Assembly (NCBI RefSeq): GCF_005281835.1
Contig: NZ_RZIS01000005.1
Span: 1-64,000, forward strand
DNA length: 64,000 nt
Source: Vibrio profundi
GTDB taxonomy: Bacteria; Pseudomonadota; Gammaproteobacteria; Enterobacterales; Vibrionaceae
Direction of reading: 5' to 3'
Part shown: one piece after another, positions 9,237 through 18,224 of the stretch
Layout of the letters: every line of letters begins with the position of its first letter
Numbering within the stretch: position 1 is the stretch's first letter
Translations under genes and position numbers: made by a program
Notes under the pieces: model-generated
What the model was told of the DNA's origin: nothing
Databases searched by the model: none
The model's input: only the letters and a program-made list of their open reading frames with translations

Positions 9237-9265
9237 GGAGTAATACTCATAGTATGGAGTGAAGT
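9237..9265. promoter_or_regulatory. Candidate sialic-acid regulator site, nanA/regulator intergenic
   Basis: GGAGTAATACT (9237-9247) followed by AGTATGGAGTGAAG. The 11-base motif is repeated exactly at 11811-11821 and inverted at 11786-11796, both in front of other genes of the same cluster. Likely bound by the RpiR-type protein encoded next door; inference from repetition and position. Confidence 0.55.
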
Positions 9266-9461
9266 TTCACTATTCAATAAAAATCGTGATGAGAAAGACT
9301 GAAAGTGTGATATCGGTTTAGATTAATGTTTGAGTAACCCTTCTGAGCCTTTATCAAATAAAGGCTTAATTATCACAATAAATATTGGAGCTTAACTTCA
9401 AATCAAATACTTATTGTGTGAGAATGCATCTAATCAACGCTTAACGTCGAGTACACTCTAT

Positions 9462-10319
9462 ATGGCACAAATTCGAGCAGGCAATATCATAGATACTATG
9501 GGGAGCCTTTATAACAGCCTTACCCCATCAGCAAAGCGTATTGCAGACTATGTTGCATCTAACCCCGAGCAAATCAGTAAACTATCGATTGCGGAGCTCT
9601 CTGTTGAAGTCAATGCTGGAGACGCGACCATTATTCGCTTCTGTCGCACTCTCGGGTTTAGCGGATACCAAGACTTTAAATTGCAGTTGGCAATTGAAGT
9701 TTCAACGACTCAAGCCTCTGAACCAACGATACTCGATACTGACGTAACGGAAGATGACAGTGCGGAGATTATTGGCAAAAAGCTACAATCATCTATCGAT
9801 CAGGTTCTATCAGAGACATTAAACTTGCTCAATTTCGAGCAATTGGAGAAAGCCTCAGAGGTAGTAAAGGAAGCAAAGGCCATCTATTTCTTTGGTGTGG
9901 GTTCTTCTGGCATCTCAGCGGAAAGTGCCAAATATAAGTTTATGCGTATCGGGCTCAATGTTGATGCTTATACCAACAATCACTTCATGTACATCAAAGC
10001 CTCTTTGCTACAGCCAGGAGATGTTGCGATTGGTATCAGTCATTCTGGTGATTCAGAGGAAACGACTAAGGCATTGAAACTAGCAAAAGAGAACGGAGCA
10101 ACCACAATTGCTATTACGCACAACCCCCGTTCAGCTATTACTAAATACGCCGAAAACGTGTTGGTTAATGGTAACCGTCAAGGGCAGCTACAAGGTGACT
10201 CGATAGGTACTAAGATATCGCAGCTGTTTGTGCTTGATCTTATGTATGCTCTATTAGTTCAAAAGGACATGTCTGGTACTCACGACATCAAACTAAAGAC
10301 CACCGAAGCGTTAGGGTAG
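9462..10319 (+). CDS. nanR: RpiR family regulator of sialic acid catabolism
   Basis: A transcription regulator with an N-terminal RpiR helix-turn-helix (LYNSLTPSAKRIADYVASNP, then IAELSVEVNAGDATIIRFCRTLGFSGYQDFK) and a C-terminal SIS sugar-phosphate domain (IYFFGVGSSGISAESAKYKF, then GISHSGDSEETTKAL). In vibrios NanR of this family represses nan genes and is relieved by ManNAc-6-phosphate; the SIS domain fits that ligand. No strong ribosome binding site supports either start: ATG 9462 is used here, and a TTG at 9414 in frame is possible. Divergent from nanA and convergent with nagA. Confidence 0.85.
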   Translation: MAQIRAGNIIDTMGSLYNSLTPSAKRIADYVASNPEQISKLSIAELSVEVNAGDATIIRFCRTLGFSGYQDFKLQLAIEVSTTQASEPTILDTDVTEDDSAEIIGKKLQSSIDQVLSETLNLLNFEQLEKASEVVKEAKAIYFFGVGSSGISAESAKYKFMRIGLNVDAYTNNHFMYIKASLLQPGDVAIGISHSGDSEETTKALKLAKENGATTIAITHNPRSAITKYAENVLVNGNRQGQLQGDSIGTKISQLFVLDLMYALLVQKDMSGTHDIKLKTTEALG

Positions 10320-10349
10320 GTTCCTTGTTTATTAGCAAACAATAAAGAA

Positions 10350-10417
10350 AGCCAATATCGATGATATTGGCTTGTTACCTTGGCATTAGACGCTCAAGCT
10401 TTATGGTAAGAGCGTCT
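10350..10417. terminator. Hairpins between the convergent nanR and nagA genes
   Basis: Stem GCCAATATC (10351-10359) with GATATTGGC (10363-10371) is usable from both strands. A second stem AGACGCTC (10388-10395) with GAGCGTCT (10410-10417) lies just past the nagA stop codon. Confidence 0.65.
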
Positions 10418-10426
10418 ATTCTATTT

Positions 10427-11611
10427 CTAGCTTGCTCGCCGGTACACTGACTCACCCATTTGAATAGTGCGAGTGACTCTTAGCTCTTCATCTAAAAAGA
10501 CCAGGTTAGCTTTATAACCTTTCTCTAGTTTCCCATAGCTATCATCCACCCCAATCGACTCCGCAGGATATAGCGCTGCCATATTCAACGCTTCGGGCAG
10601 TGGCACATCCGCGTATTCAATCAAGTTACGAATACTCTGACTCATGGTGATCGCTGCGCCGGCAATGGTTCCATCCGCATAATGGCACTTTCCGTTAGTC
10701 ACAAACGCTTGCATTCCTGCCATATCAAATTGAGTTAAGTCTGTACCCGCAGGTGTCACGGCATCCGTTATCAGAAAGAGTTTCTCGGCCAATAGCTCAC
10801 GGGCTATTTTTAAGGATGTGTAATCAACATGAATCCCATCCGCAATAATACCCGCGTGTGGCTTTTTATTGAATACATAACCTACCGCACCTGGTTCTCG
10901 GTTGGTGAGTGGTGACATAGCGTTGTATAAATGCGTCGCCATCTTGATGCCGTCTTTCTCATTAAGTTGGCTATACGTGGCATCGGTATGTCCCATCGAT
11001 ATAGTAATCGATGATTCACTAAGTCTATCTAACACCTTTTGACTGACGTTTTCTGGAGCGACCGTTAGCACCGATATGTGTTTCTGGTTTTCAACAAGAT
11101 AATTAGCAGTATCAATATCTAGTTCACGGATAAACTGCGGCTGGTGAGCGCCTTTTCTTTCAACACTGATAAACGGGCCTTCTAAGTGCAATCCTAAGAC
11201 CCCCATTTTTTCAGCGTTTTCGATATTAGCCATTAGATCAACCGCCTGTTTAAGAGATTGCTCCTTGCTGGTGATCAGGGTGGGTAAAAATTGTGTTACG
11301 CCGTATTGAACGTTGGTCTCGTTCATGGTGTTCAAGGTGTCTCTCGATATGTCTGTATTAAACAACACGCCACCACACCCATTGAGTTGCAGATCGATAA
11401 ATCCTGGGCTAACCAACTGGTTCTTTCCATCAATGATGTCAATCGGAAGTGAGTTTACTTCTCCCATGTCGCACACCTCAGTAATAGTGTCACCTTCAAT
11501 CACAATTACCTGATTTTGCAATCGCTCACCATCTCGATAGAAACTCACATTTTTTATTGCATATATAGGAGATGAGTTGGTCGAAATTGTATTTTTGGAC
11601 TCTATATCCAT
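10427..11611 (-). CDS. nagA: N-acetylglucosamine-6-phosphate deacetylase
   Basis: Metal-dependent amidohydrolase converting GlcNAc-6-phosphate to GlcN-6-phosphate and acetate, the exit of the ManNAc/GlcNAc-6-P branch into glycolysis. Landmarks: LVSPGFIDLQLNGCGGVLF, LGLHLEGPFI (metal Glu), SMGHTDATY, THLYNAMSPL (His pair), GIIADGIHVD and LITDAVTPAG (catalytic Asp). I start at MDIESKN (11611), behind AAGGTG; an in-frame ATG 36 bases upstream overlaps a likely operator half-site (AGTTATACTCC, 11635-11645). The long, low-similarity N-terminal extension before IYAIKNVSF is slightly unusual. Presence here ties the gene to sialic acid use. Confidence 0.93.
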   Translation of the reverse strand: MDIESKNTISTNSSPIYAIKNVSFYRDGERLQNQVIVIEGDTITEVCDMGEVNSLPIDIIDGKNQLVSPGFIDLQLNGCGGVLFNTDISRDTLNTMNETNVQYGVTQFLPTLITSKEQSLKQAVDLMANIENAEKMGVLGLHLEGPFISVERKGAHQPQFIRELDIDTANYLVENQKHISVLTVAPENVSQKVLDRLSESSITISMGHTDATYSQLNEKDGIKMATHLYNAMSPLTNREPGAVGYVFNKKPHAGIIADGIHVDYTSLKIARELLAEKLFLITDAVTPAGTDLTQFDMAGMQAFVTNGKCHYADGTIAGAAITMSQSIRNLIEYADVPLPEALNMAALYPAESIGVDDSYGKLEKGYKANLVFLDEELRVTRTIQMGESVYRRAS

Positions 11612-11785
11612 GCGGCACCTTACTTGTTTTGTGAAGTTATACTCCATTTAAGCTCTCATAGATTTTTTCTGTGAGCAAGCTGTATTCGCCGATTACAAGA
11701 TGGTATTTGCTGGGTTGTCGGTAGTTACTGGATTTGTAAGCGATAAAGTGAGAGCAAGATCGCCATTTTAGATAAAGTTGTTTGA

Positions 11786-11821
11786 AGTATTACTCCAAAA
11801 TAAAGATGATGGAGTAATACT
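11786..11821. promoter_or_regulatory. Inverted-repeat operator candidate between nagA and nanE
   Basis: AGTATTACTCC (11786-11796), 14-base spacer, GGAGTAATACT (11811-11821): a perfect 11-bp inverted repeat in the divergent nagA/nanE promoter region, sharing its half-site with the nanA/nanR region. Best read as the binding site of the RpiR regulator. Confidence 0.65.
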
Positions 11822-11856
11822 AAGTTGCTAGGTTTAATTTTTGGAGTTTAACTCAT

Positions 11857-12564
11857 ATGGTTCACAACGATTCCCCTCTTCTTGATAAGCTAGCACACGG
11901 ATTTGTGTCTTCATGCCAACCTGTTGATGGTGGCCCAATGGATAAACCCTCTATTGTCGCGGCTATGGCAGCTGCCAGCGTTGATGGTGGGGCGGTAGGT
12001 TTACGAATCGAGGGCATTGAAAACCTTAAAGCGGTTCGACCGCTCGTTACGGTACCAATCATTGGCATTGTTAAGCGCGACCTTCCGGATTCAGATGTTC
12101 GTATCACACCATTTATAGAAGATGTTATTGCGTTGAAAGAAGCTGGAGCCGATATCATTGCGATTGATGCGACCAACCGCGCAAGGCCAACTGAGGTGGT
12201 AGAGCTTGTTGAGAAGATCCACCAACTAGGCTGTTTAGTAATGGCCGACTGTTCTGACTATGATGAAGGTATGGCTGCATACAAATTAGGCGCCGAGATC
12301 ATTGGCACAACTATGTCCGGTTATGTATCGGGCCCAGTCCCTAGCGAGCCGGATTTCCCATTCATTACTCGCTTGGCGGAACAAGGTTGTTTCGTGATGG
12401 CAGAAGGCCGTTTCAATTCGCCTGAGCTTGCTCATCAAGCTATTAAAGCTGGCGCGTCTTGTGTCACCGTTGGCTCTGCTATCACGCGTATTGAACACAT
12501 TTGCCAATGGTTCGAACACGCAGTTCGCAGCGCAAAAAGCGATAAAGTGGAGGCTATCGCATGA
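11857..12564 (+). CDS. nanE: N-acetylmannosamine-6-phosphate 2-epimerase
   Basis: TIM-barrel epimerase that turns ManNAc-6-phosphate into GlcNAc-6-phosphate in the cytoplasm. The 235 residues show NanE family marks: VSSCQPVDGGPMDKP at the N-terminus, GGAVGLRIEGIENLKAVR, VPIIGIVKRDLPDSDVRITP, ADIIAIDATNRARP and GAEIIGTTMSGYV (phosphate-binding side). The catalytic Lys is in IVKRD. It overlaps nanK by four bases (ATGA), so the two are translationally coupled. Confidence 0.95.
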   Translation: MVHNDSPLLDKLAHGFVSSCQPVDGGPMDKPSIVAAMAAASVDGGAVGLRIEGIENLKAVRPLVTVPIIGIVKRDLPDSDVRITPFIEDVIALKEAGADIIAIDATNRARPTEVVELVEKIHQLGCLVMADCSDYDEGMAAYKLGAEIIGTTMSGYVSGPVPSEPDFPFITRLAEQGCFVMAEGRFNSPELAHQAIKAGASCVTVGSAITRIEHICQWFEHAVRSAKSDKVEAIA

Positions 12565-13457
12565 ACACCTGTCTAGCTATCGACATCGGCGGAACAAAGA
12601 TTGCGGCTGCGCTTATTCAATCGGGCCACATCCTAAAGCTCGAGCAGCGCGAAACGCCATCGTCTAATGACCCTAAAAACATGACGCAGTCACTAAGGGA
12701 ATTGGTTTCATCTTTCAAAGAGCAGGCTGACTTTGTCGCGGTCGCGTCTACCGGAATCATCAATCAAGGTGTACTGACCGCGCTTAACCCTGACAACCTT
12801 GGTGGTTTAGATCAATACCGCTTAGCGGACACTCTTGAGAATATCTACCAAAAGCCAGTCATGGTGATTAACGATGCTCAAGCAGCGGCTTGGGCTGAGT
12901 ATAAAGCCCTTGAGTTAACCCCTAACGCGATGGGATTCATCACTGTTTCAACAGGTGTAGGTGCTGGGTTTGTAATTAATGGCTCATTACTGACTGGTCA
13001 GCATGGTATAGCAGGGCATGCGGGGCATACTCTAGCGGATCCTAATGGGCCTATGTGCGGCTGTGGTCGTCAGGGGTGCGTTGAAAGTATTGCATCTGGT
13101 ACGGCTATAGGAAAAGCAGGCCAAGCTTTTTTCGGTAATGAATGCACAGGAAAAACGGTTTTTGAGCAATATCAGAATGGTCATTCTGAAGCGAAAGACA
13201 TTGTGGAAAATGCGGCCAGAACCGTTGCCAATTTGATTGCGGATCTAAAAATTACCCTAGATCTTCAAGTGATATGCCTTGGGGGGAGTGTAGGGCTCGC
13301 ATCCGGTTTCTTACCATTGGTTCGTCATTACATCAGTCTTTTACCTACAGCTCATCAGGTTGAAGTGATTCATGCTCATGGTGGGTCGAATGCTGGCCTA
13401 CTAGGTGTTGCATCTTGGGCGGAGCATAAATACAACAATAAAGCTTTGCCAAGATAG
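12561..13457 (+). CDS. nanK: N-acetylmannosamine kinase (ROK family)
   Basis: ATP-dependent kinase phosphorylating ManNAc at C6, supplying the NanE substrate. ROK features are all present: the phosphate loop LAIDIGGTKIAAALI at residues 4-18, the catalytic Asp in VINDAQAAAWAE, TVSTGVGAGFVING, and the zinc-binding GHAGHTLADPNG plus CGCGRQGCVES (Cys cluster about residues 154-162). 298 residues, normal length. Coupled to nanE upstream; a hairpin separates it from the symporter gene downstream. Confidence 0.94.
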   Translation: MNTCLAIDIGGTKIAAALIQSGHILKLEQRETPSSNDPKNMTQSLRELVSSFKEQADFVAVASTGIINQGVLTALNPDNLGGLDQYRLADTLENIYQKPVMVINDAQAAAWAEYKALELTPNAMGFITVSTGVGAGFVINGSLLTGQHGIAGHAGHTLADPNGPMCGCGRQGCVESIASGTAIGKAGQAFFGNECTGKTVFEQYQNGHSEAKDIVENAARTVANLIADLKITLDLQVICLGGSVGLASGFLPLVRHYISLLPTAHQVEVIHAHGGSNAGLLGVASWAEHKYNNKALPR

Positions 13458-13526
13458 AAACGCAATCACCATTAAAGAAGATGTAAAGCAGAAGCTCTTA
13501 TATCGAGATAACAATATTTCTTTTAT

Positions 13527-13548
13527 TAGACACAAGCGTGTCTATTTT
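13527..13548 (+). terminator. Hairpin between nanK and the symporter gene
   Basis: TAGACAC, loop AAGC, GTGTCTA, TTTT. Short stem, so perhaps a partial terminator that lowers expression of the downstream gene. Confidence 0.55.
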
Positions 13549-13573
13549 AATCCTACAGAAAAGGTCTACCCTT

Positions 13574-15073
13574 ATGGAAGCAAGTTCATTTGGCACACTA
13601 AACTATTTAGCTTTAATAGTCTATTTAGGTGCAATTATGGGAGTCGGCGTTTACTTCGCGAAGCGCCAAAAATCAGCGGATGATTATTTTAAAGCAGGAG
13701 GGAGGATTCCCGGGTGGGCTGCTGGCTTTAGTGTTTTTGCAACCACACTCAGCTCCATTACATTTATGTCGATTCCAGCTAAGGCTTATACTGACGACTG
13801 GACATTCTTAATCGGTCAATATATCGCGATCGCTATTCTACCTATTGTCTTTTGGTTCTATATTCCTTTCTTCAGAAAGCTGAATCTCACCTCTGTTTAT
13901 GAATACCTAGAACGCCGTTTTGACGTGAAAATGCGTCTATTTGGTAGTATCTCCTTCATGTTGTTCCACGTTGGCCGAATAGCAATCGTTACCTATTTGA
14001 CCGCCCTTGCTCTCATGCCGTTTATCGACATGAGCCCACTGATGATAGTGTTCCTGATTGGCGTGCTTTGTATTGTGTATACCTTCTTAGGGGGGATTGA
14101 AGGCGTAATTTGGACTGATGTTATTCAAGGCGTAATGCTGTCTGGTGCCGCGATCCTGATCTTCATTGTGATCTGTTTCAATGTTGATGGCGGTCTCAGC
14201 GAGATTTTCAGTATGTCAGCACGTGAGGATAAATACTTCCCGGCAGACCAATTCCGTTGGAGCTGGAGCGAAAGTACCATTCCTGTATTGATGATTGGGT
14301 TCTTCTTCGCCACTCTACAGCAGTTCACAGCTAGCCAAGACGTGGTGCAGCGCTATATTGTTACAGACAACATTGAAGAAACCAAAAAGGCCCTGATCAC
14401 TAACGCTAAACTGGTTGCGTGTGTGCCTATCTTCTTCTTCGCTGTTGGTGCGGGTCTATACGCTTATTACTCGCAAAACCCTGCGTTGTTACCAGAAGAC
14501 TTCAATACTGGTGGTATCTTACCGTTTTACGTCATCTCGCAAATGCCTGCTGGTGTTGCTGGCCTGATAATCGCCGCTATTTTTGCAGCATCGCAATCTA
14601 GTATCTCAAGTAGTTTGAATAGTATCGCCGCTTGCTTTACTTCTGATATCTACGAAAAAGTTAGCAATAACCCGTCTCCAGAGCAAAAACTAAAAGTAGG
14701 GCGTTTACTGACAGTGACAGCAGGTATCTTAGGAGTTGTCGCATCAACCTACCTCATCTTGTCTAACGAGAGTGAAATATGGGATGCGTTCAACAGCCTA
14801 CTTGGCCTAATGGGCGGCCCAATGACAGGCCTATTCATGCTAGGTATCTTCGTACGTAAAGCTAACGCTACTAGTGCATTGCTTGGTGTAGTTTCAAGTA
14901 TCTCGACAGTCGTGTGTGTTCGCTACTTCACTGACCTGAACTTCTTCTTCTACGGTGTGGTTGGCACATTAATGGTGGTCATTGTGGGGTACCTAACTGC
15001 GCCACTATTTAAAAACAAGTTGAGCGACGCAGATAAAGAGCAATTGACCGTGGGAAAGCTCGCTAAAGCGTAA
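13574..15073 (+). CDS. Sodium/solute symporter, probable sialic acid transporter
   Basis: A 499-residue SSS-family (LeuT fold) inner-membrane protein with about 13 helices. It starts MEASSFGTLNYLALIVYLGAI at 13574 after AAGG; a GTG 36 bases upstream is in frame but inside the hairpin. Typical parts: RQKSADDYFKAGGRIPGWAAGFSVFATTLSSITF near the N-terminus (quoted in two pieces in the family signature) and AASQSSISSSLNSIAACF. Its place inside a nan cluster makes Na+-coupled sialic acid uptake likely, replacing the TRAP system found in many vibrios. Substrate is inferred from context. Confidence 0.85.
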   Translation: MEASSFGTLNYLALIVYLGAIMGVGVYFAKRQKSADDYFKAGGRIPGWAAGFSVFATTLSSITFMSIPAKAYTDDWTFLIGQYIAIAILPIVFWFYIPFFRKLNLTSVYEYLERRFDVKMRLFGSISFMLFHVGRIAIVTYLTALALMPFIDMSPLMIVFLIGVLCIVYTFLGGIEGVIWTDVIQGVMLSGAAILIFIVICFNVDGGLSEIFSMSAREDKYFPADQFRWSWSESTIPVLMIGFFFATLQQFTASQDVVQRYIVTDNIEETKKALITNAKLVACVPIFFFAVGAGLYAYYSQNPALLPEDFNTGGILPFYVISQMPAGVAGLIIAAIFAASQSSISSSLNSIAACFTSDIYEKVSNNPSPEQKLKVGRLLTVTAGILGVVASTYLILSNESEIWDAFNSLLGLMGGPMTGLFMLGIFVRKANATSALLGVVSSISTVVCVRYFTDLNFFFYGVVGTLMVVIVGYLTAPLFKNKLSDADKEQLTVGKLAKA

Positions 15074-15084
15074 CTAATTGTACA

Positions 15085-15108
15085 AGGGCTCGTTACAGAG
15101 CCCTTTTA
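15085..15108 (+). terminator. Rho-independent terminator after the symporter gene
   Basis: AGGGCTC, six-base loop, GAGCCCT, then TTTT. Confidence 0.8.
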
Positions 15109-15119
15109 ATCTGTTCTAG

Positions 15120-15611
<492 letters not shown>

Positions 15612-15963
15612 TAATATACTGATACATCTAACTAAAATTAAATAGGGCACTTTTGAGCCCAAAAGTGCCACGTATAAAACATCGGCCTATTAAGATTTTT
15701 AACCGCTCTAAGTTGCATCTTATCTAACTTGGTAAAGAATGATTGATTAAGTGATTTTGCTAAATTAGAAAAAGATAGATTAATTCAAATATGGGAAACT
15801 CCGATAGCCGAAATATGAACTTGGAACACATTGGTTGGATATAGCACGAGGAGGATTCAGTGTGTTGTTCTAAGTAGTATTTTGAATATAAAATGAACTT
15901 TATGGCTTAGGAGTCCACTAAAACTTCGAGTTTTAGCTTTCATCTTAGTTTCAAGGTCTTGCA
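15612..15963. other. Intergenic stretch with one long hairpin
   Basis: A perfect 10-bp stem GGCACTTTTG / CAAAAGTGCC (15646-15669) follows nanQ but lacks a T-run. The remaining bases up to the hydrolase gene are AT-rich and I see nothing else in them. Confidence 0.5.
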
Positions 15964-16869
15964 ATGAGCTTAATTCGGATAACACTATTCACACCACTGT
16001 TCATTATTGGAGTAGCAAATGCTTCTTCCACTACTCACATTGTAGAGCGACAAGATGGCTCATCGCTAACCTATTACTTAACGCGTTCTTCGCAAAGTCA
16101 GAGTAACACCTTGTTAGTCATTATGCAGGGCTCCGATTGTAATAGCGTTTCACACAGTTCTTCAATTAATGACCAGTTTTCTCAAGTTTTTCCAGATGCT
16201 GACTTACTCACGGTAGAGAAGTACGGGCTAAACCAAGATATGAGTTGGAATCCGAACGGCGACAGCCCCGATTGCCCAACTGCGTATATTCAAAAGGACT
16301 CGCCAACGCAGCGAACTGCTGACTATCAACAAGTCATTGAGAGCCTTGATAGTAGTTACGAGAATATTATTGTGCTTGGCGGTAGTGAAGGGGGATTGGT
16401 CTCTTCGATGGTTGCTTCACAAGTTCCATCAGTTGATACCTTAGTGTCTTTGAACGCAGGTGGACGTTTCTTCGTTGATGACGTTCTCTACAATATGGAG
16501 CAAACCATGCCACCAGAAGCGTTTTCAGAAGCAAAAAACGGTTTCTTGGGCTTTCAGCAGGCTGTTATGAACGCTGAGTATATGGATATCAACATGAGCG
16601 GTCATGGCTTTGCTTGGTGGAAAGATATGTTCACGTTAGACCAGACTGAGATACTTGGTAAAGTAAGTGCGGACACGCTAATTTTGCAATCTGAGTTGGA
16701 TGTTAATGTTTCCCCCGAGCTAGCTGAACGACAAGCAAAGCAACTGATGGGATCGCGATCGAACGTGTCTTTTGTGTTAATTGATGGCTTAAATCATTCG
16801 TTTGAAAACCAGCAAGGTGAAAGTGAGAAACAAACCGTTATCAAACAGATTCAAGAGTGGTTAGATTGA
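15964..16869 (+). CDS. Exported alpha/beta hydrolase
   Basis: A 301-residue protein with a signal peptide (MSLIRITLFTPLFIIGVANA, cleavage near residue 20), so periplasmic or secreted. The alpha/beta-hydrolase triad is readable: nucleophile elbow VLGGSEGG (Ser about residue 142), Asp in LQSELDVNVSPE, His in DGLNHSFEN. An oxyanion-type loop LLVIMQGSDCN and CPTAY give two cysteines. Substrate unknown. It might clip acyl or acetyl esters of sialoglycans given the neighbouring nan cluster, but that is only proximity. Monocistronic, last gene before the genomic island. Confidence 0.8.
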   Translation: MSLIRITLFTPLFIIGVANASSTTHIVERQDGSSLTYYLTRSSQSQSNTLLVIMQGSDCNSVSHSSSINDQFSQVFPDADLLTVEKYGLNQDMSWNPNGDSPDCPTAYIQKDSPTQRTADYQQVIESLDSSYENIIVLGGSEGGLVSSMVASQVPSVDTLVSLNAGGRFFVDDVLYNMEQTMPPEAFSEAKNGFLGFQQAVMNAEYMDINMSGHGFAWWKDMFTLDQTEILGKVSADTLILQSELDVNVSPELAERQAKQLMGSRSNVSFVLIDGLNHSFENQQGESEKQTVIKQIQEWLD

Positions 16870-17021
16870 GTTTAGTAAGTTGAGCGCGGTTGATCTACGC
16901 TATTTTGTGCAACGTATTAGTAAAAAAGAACTTGTATCTTAATCCTTAAGAGTATGTTTTAAACCAACGTCAGAAGCTCCAGGATCTGAAAGCAAAGTAA
17001 TTCAATTATGTGTGAATTAAA

Positions 17022-17138
17022 GGTCACCCTTTATCCACCTAAAAACATTGTGGGTAGGCAGGTTGTTTTCAGTGTATTGTGCGAGATTTACGACGTTTTT
17101 GAGAGTTCAAAAACGGTGAAACCCCGATGTTGGTAGCA
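17022..17138. repeat. attL-like direct repeat bounding the genomic island (left)
   Basis: The last 30 bases (17109-17138, from AAAAACGGTGAAACC to GTTGGTAGCA) are identical to 33874-33903 in the rplY terminator, and the preceding roughly 85 bases are similar but imperfect. Here only the first arm of the terminator hairpin is present, next to AGCTTGG of the island. The whole stretch 16870-17436 has no gene. Confidence 0.75.
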
Positions 17139-17436
17139 AGCTTGGTGATGTGGTTATTATTTGTCTAAATTTCAGTTGCTTAGGTTTTATGTTCTGGAAG
17201 TCATAGACCTAAAAAATGCTCCAAAAGCCAAAATAAATAAGTGAACTAAATCAACCTATTAGCAGTTGCCTACTACTGTATTAGTCTACCCTATTTGGAA
17301 CTAAGGTTTTTGGTGGTGAGGCTATTTTTTATCCATTGCTGCGCTAACAGACTACTGCTAAAAATTTCATGGACAGTTTCTCTTACTGAGATGGAAATCT
17401 TCATTCTCACTTTATGAGGAAGGTAAGGAGAACGAC

Positions 17437-17645
17437 ATGATAATGCGTAAAATCAGACCTAGACAATCTATTGACGAGTTTTACCCTGATTCTGGGATGT
17501 GCAATACCACCATTATAAACTGGATTAAACACGGCAAGCTTGAGGGGACAAGAACTCCAACAGGGCGATATTTAGTCTGTGTGATGACGAGATAGGTAAC
17601 CCTGCAGAGAGGGTAAGTGAACTCCTAAGATTCTTGGAGTCATAA
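17437..17645 (+). pseudogene. Frameshifted excisionase-like gene
   Basis: After AAGGAG, ATG 17437 opens MIMRKIRPRQSIDEFYP, followed by a winged-helix segment TTIINWIKHGKLEGTRTP and TGRYLVC. In the opened frame it stops at 17595. Shifting by a 2-base GT insertion near 17580 restores LVCDDEIGNPAERVSELL and ends with a stop exactly before the integrase ATG at 17646. The layout (small DNA-binding protein directly upstream of an integrase, next to attL) fits an excisionase or recombination directionality factor. Confidence 0.65.
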
Positions 17646-18012
17646 ATGGTTGGTAGAGCTAGAAGTAAAGAAACGGCTTATTACCCTCTATTCTTGGTTA
17701 AAGTGAGCCATAGGGGGGCAAACTCGATTTCGGTTTACGACCGTGGATGGTGTGAAGAAACCATTCCCAATCGGGACTATCGAGCAAGAAGCGATACAGG
17801 CTGCACATGTTTACTACTTGCTTTAGAGAGCGGCAATCGACAATCTATGAATGACTTTTTGGAAGATTGAACTTCTATTGAGCTCACGTTAAAAACGTGC
17901 CACGATTTGCTTTATAGAATGAAGGAACAAGAATATTTGAAAGTATTTGACGAGATCAGGAGTAATGAGTTTGCCTTTGAAAGCATCATTGAAAGTATTC
18001 TAGATACTTAAT
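17646..18012 (+). pseudogene. Decayed tyrosine recombinase (N-terminal arm) and debris
   Basis: Starts MVGRARSKETAYYP, then after a frameshift reads TRFRFTTVDGVKKPFPIG followed by TIEQEAIQAAHVYYLL and a stop. That is the arm-binding N-terminus of a phage-type integrase; core-binding and catalytic domains are missing. Further shards in mixed frames, for example LTLKTCHDLLYRMKEQEYLK at about 17880-17940, have stops on all sides. From 18013 to 18224 I see only debris. Confidence 0.6.
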
Positions 18013-18224
18013 TCAATGTTTGAAAGGGATGGGAAAGTCCTTACAAACATCCGATCAAAAGAAAACATGCAATAGAGGTGATTTCTATGCAGCGAGTGCT
18101 TACATGACGCAAAGCTGAATATGAAAGCGCTATTACTGGTGGTAAGTACCATCTAGTTAAACTACATAATTTATTTGGTAAATTCGGAGTCAGAATTTTA
18201 GTCTTATCTTTTATTTTGTCTGTT

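Noticed and set aside
16870..17436. Possible tRNA as the island attachment site
   Set aside because: No cloverleaf visible; the repeat instead matches the rplY terminator.
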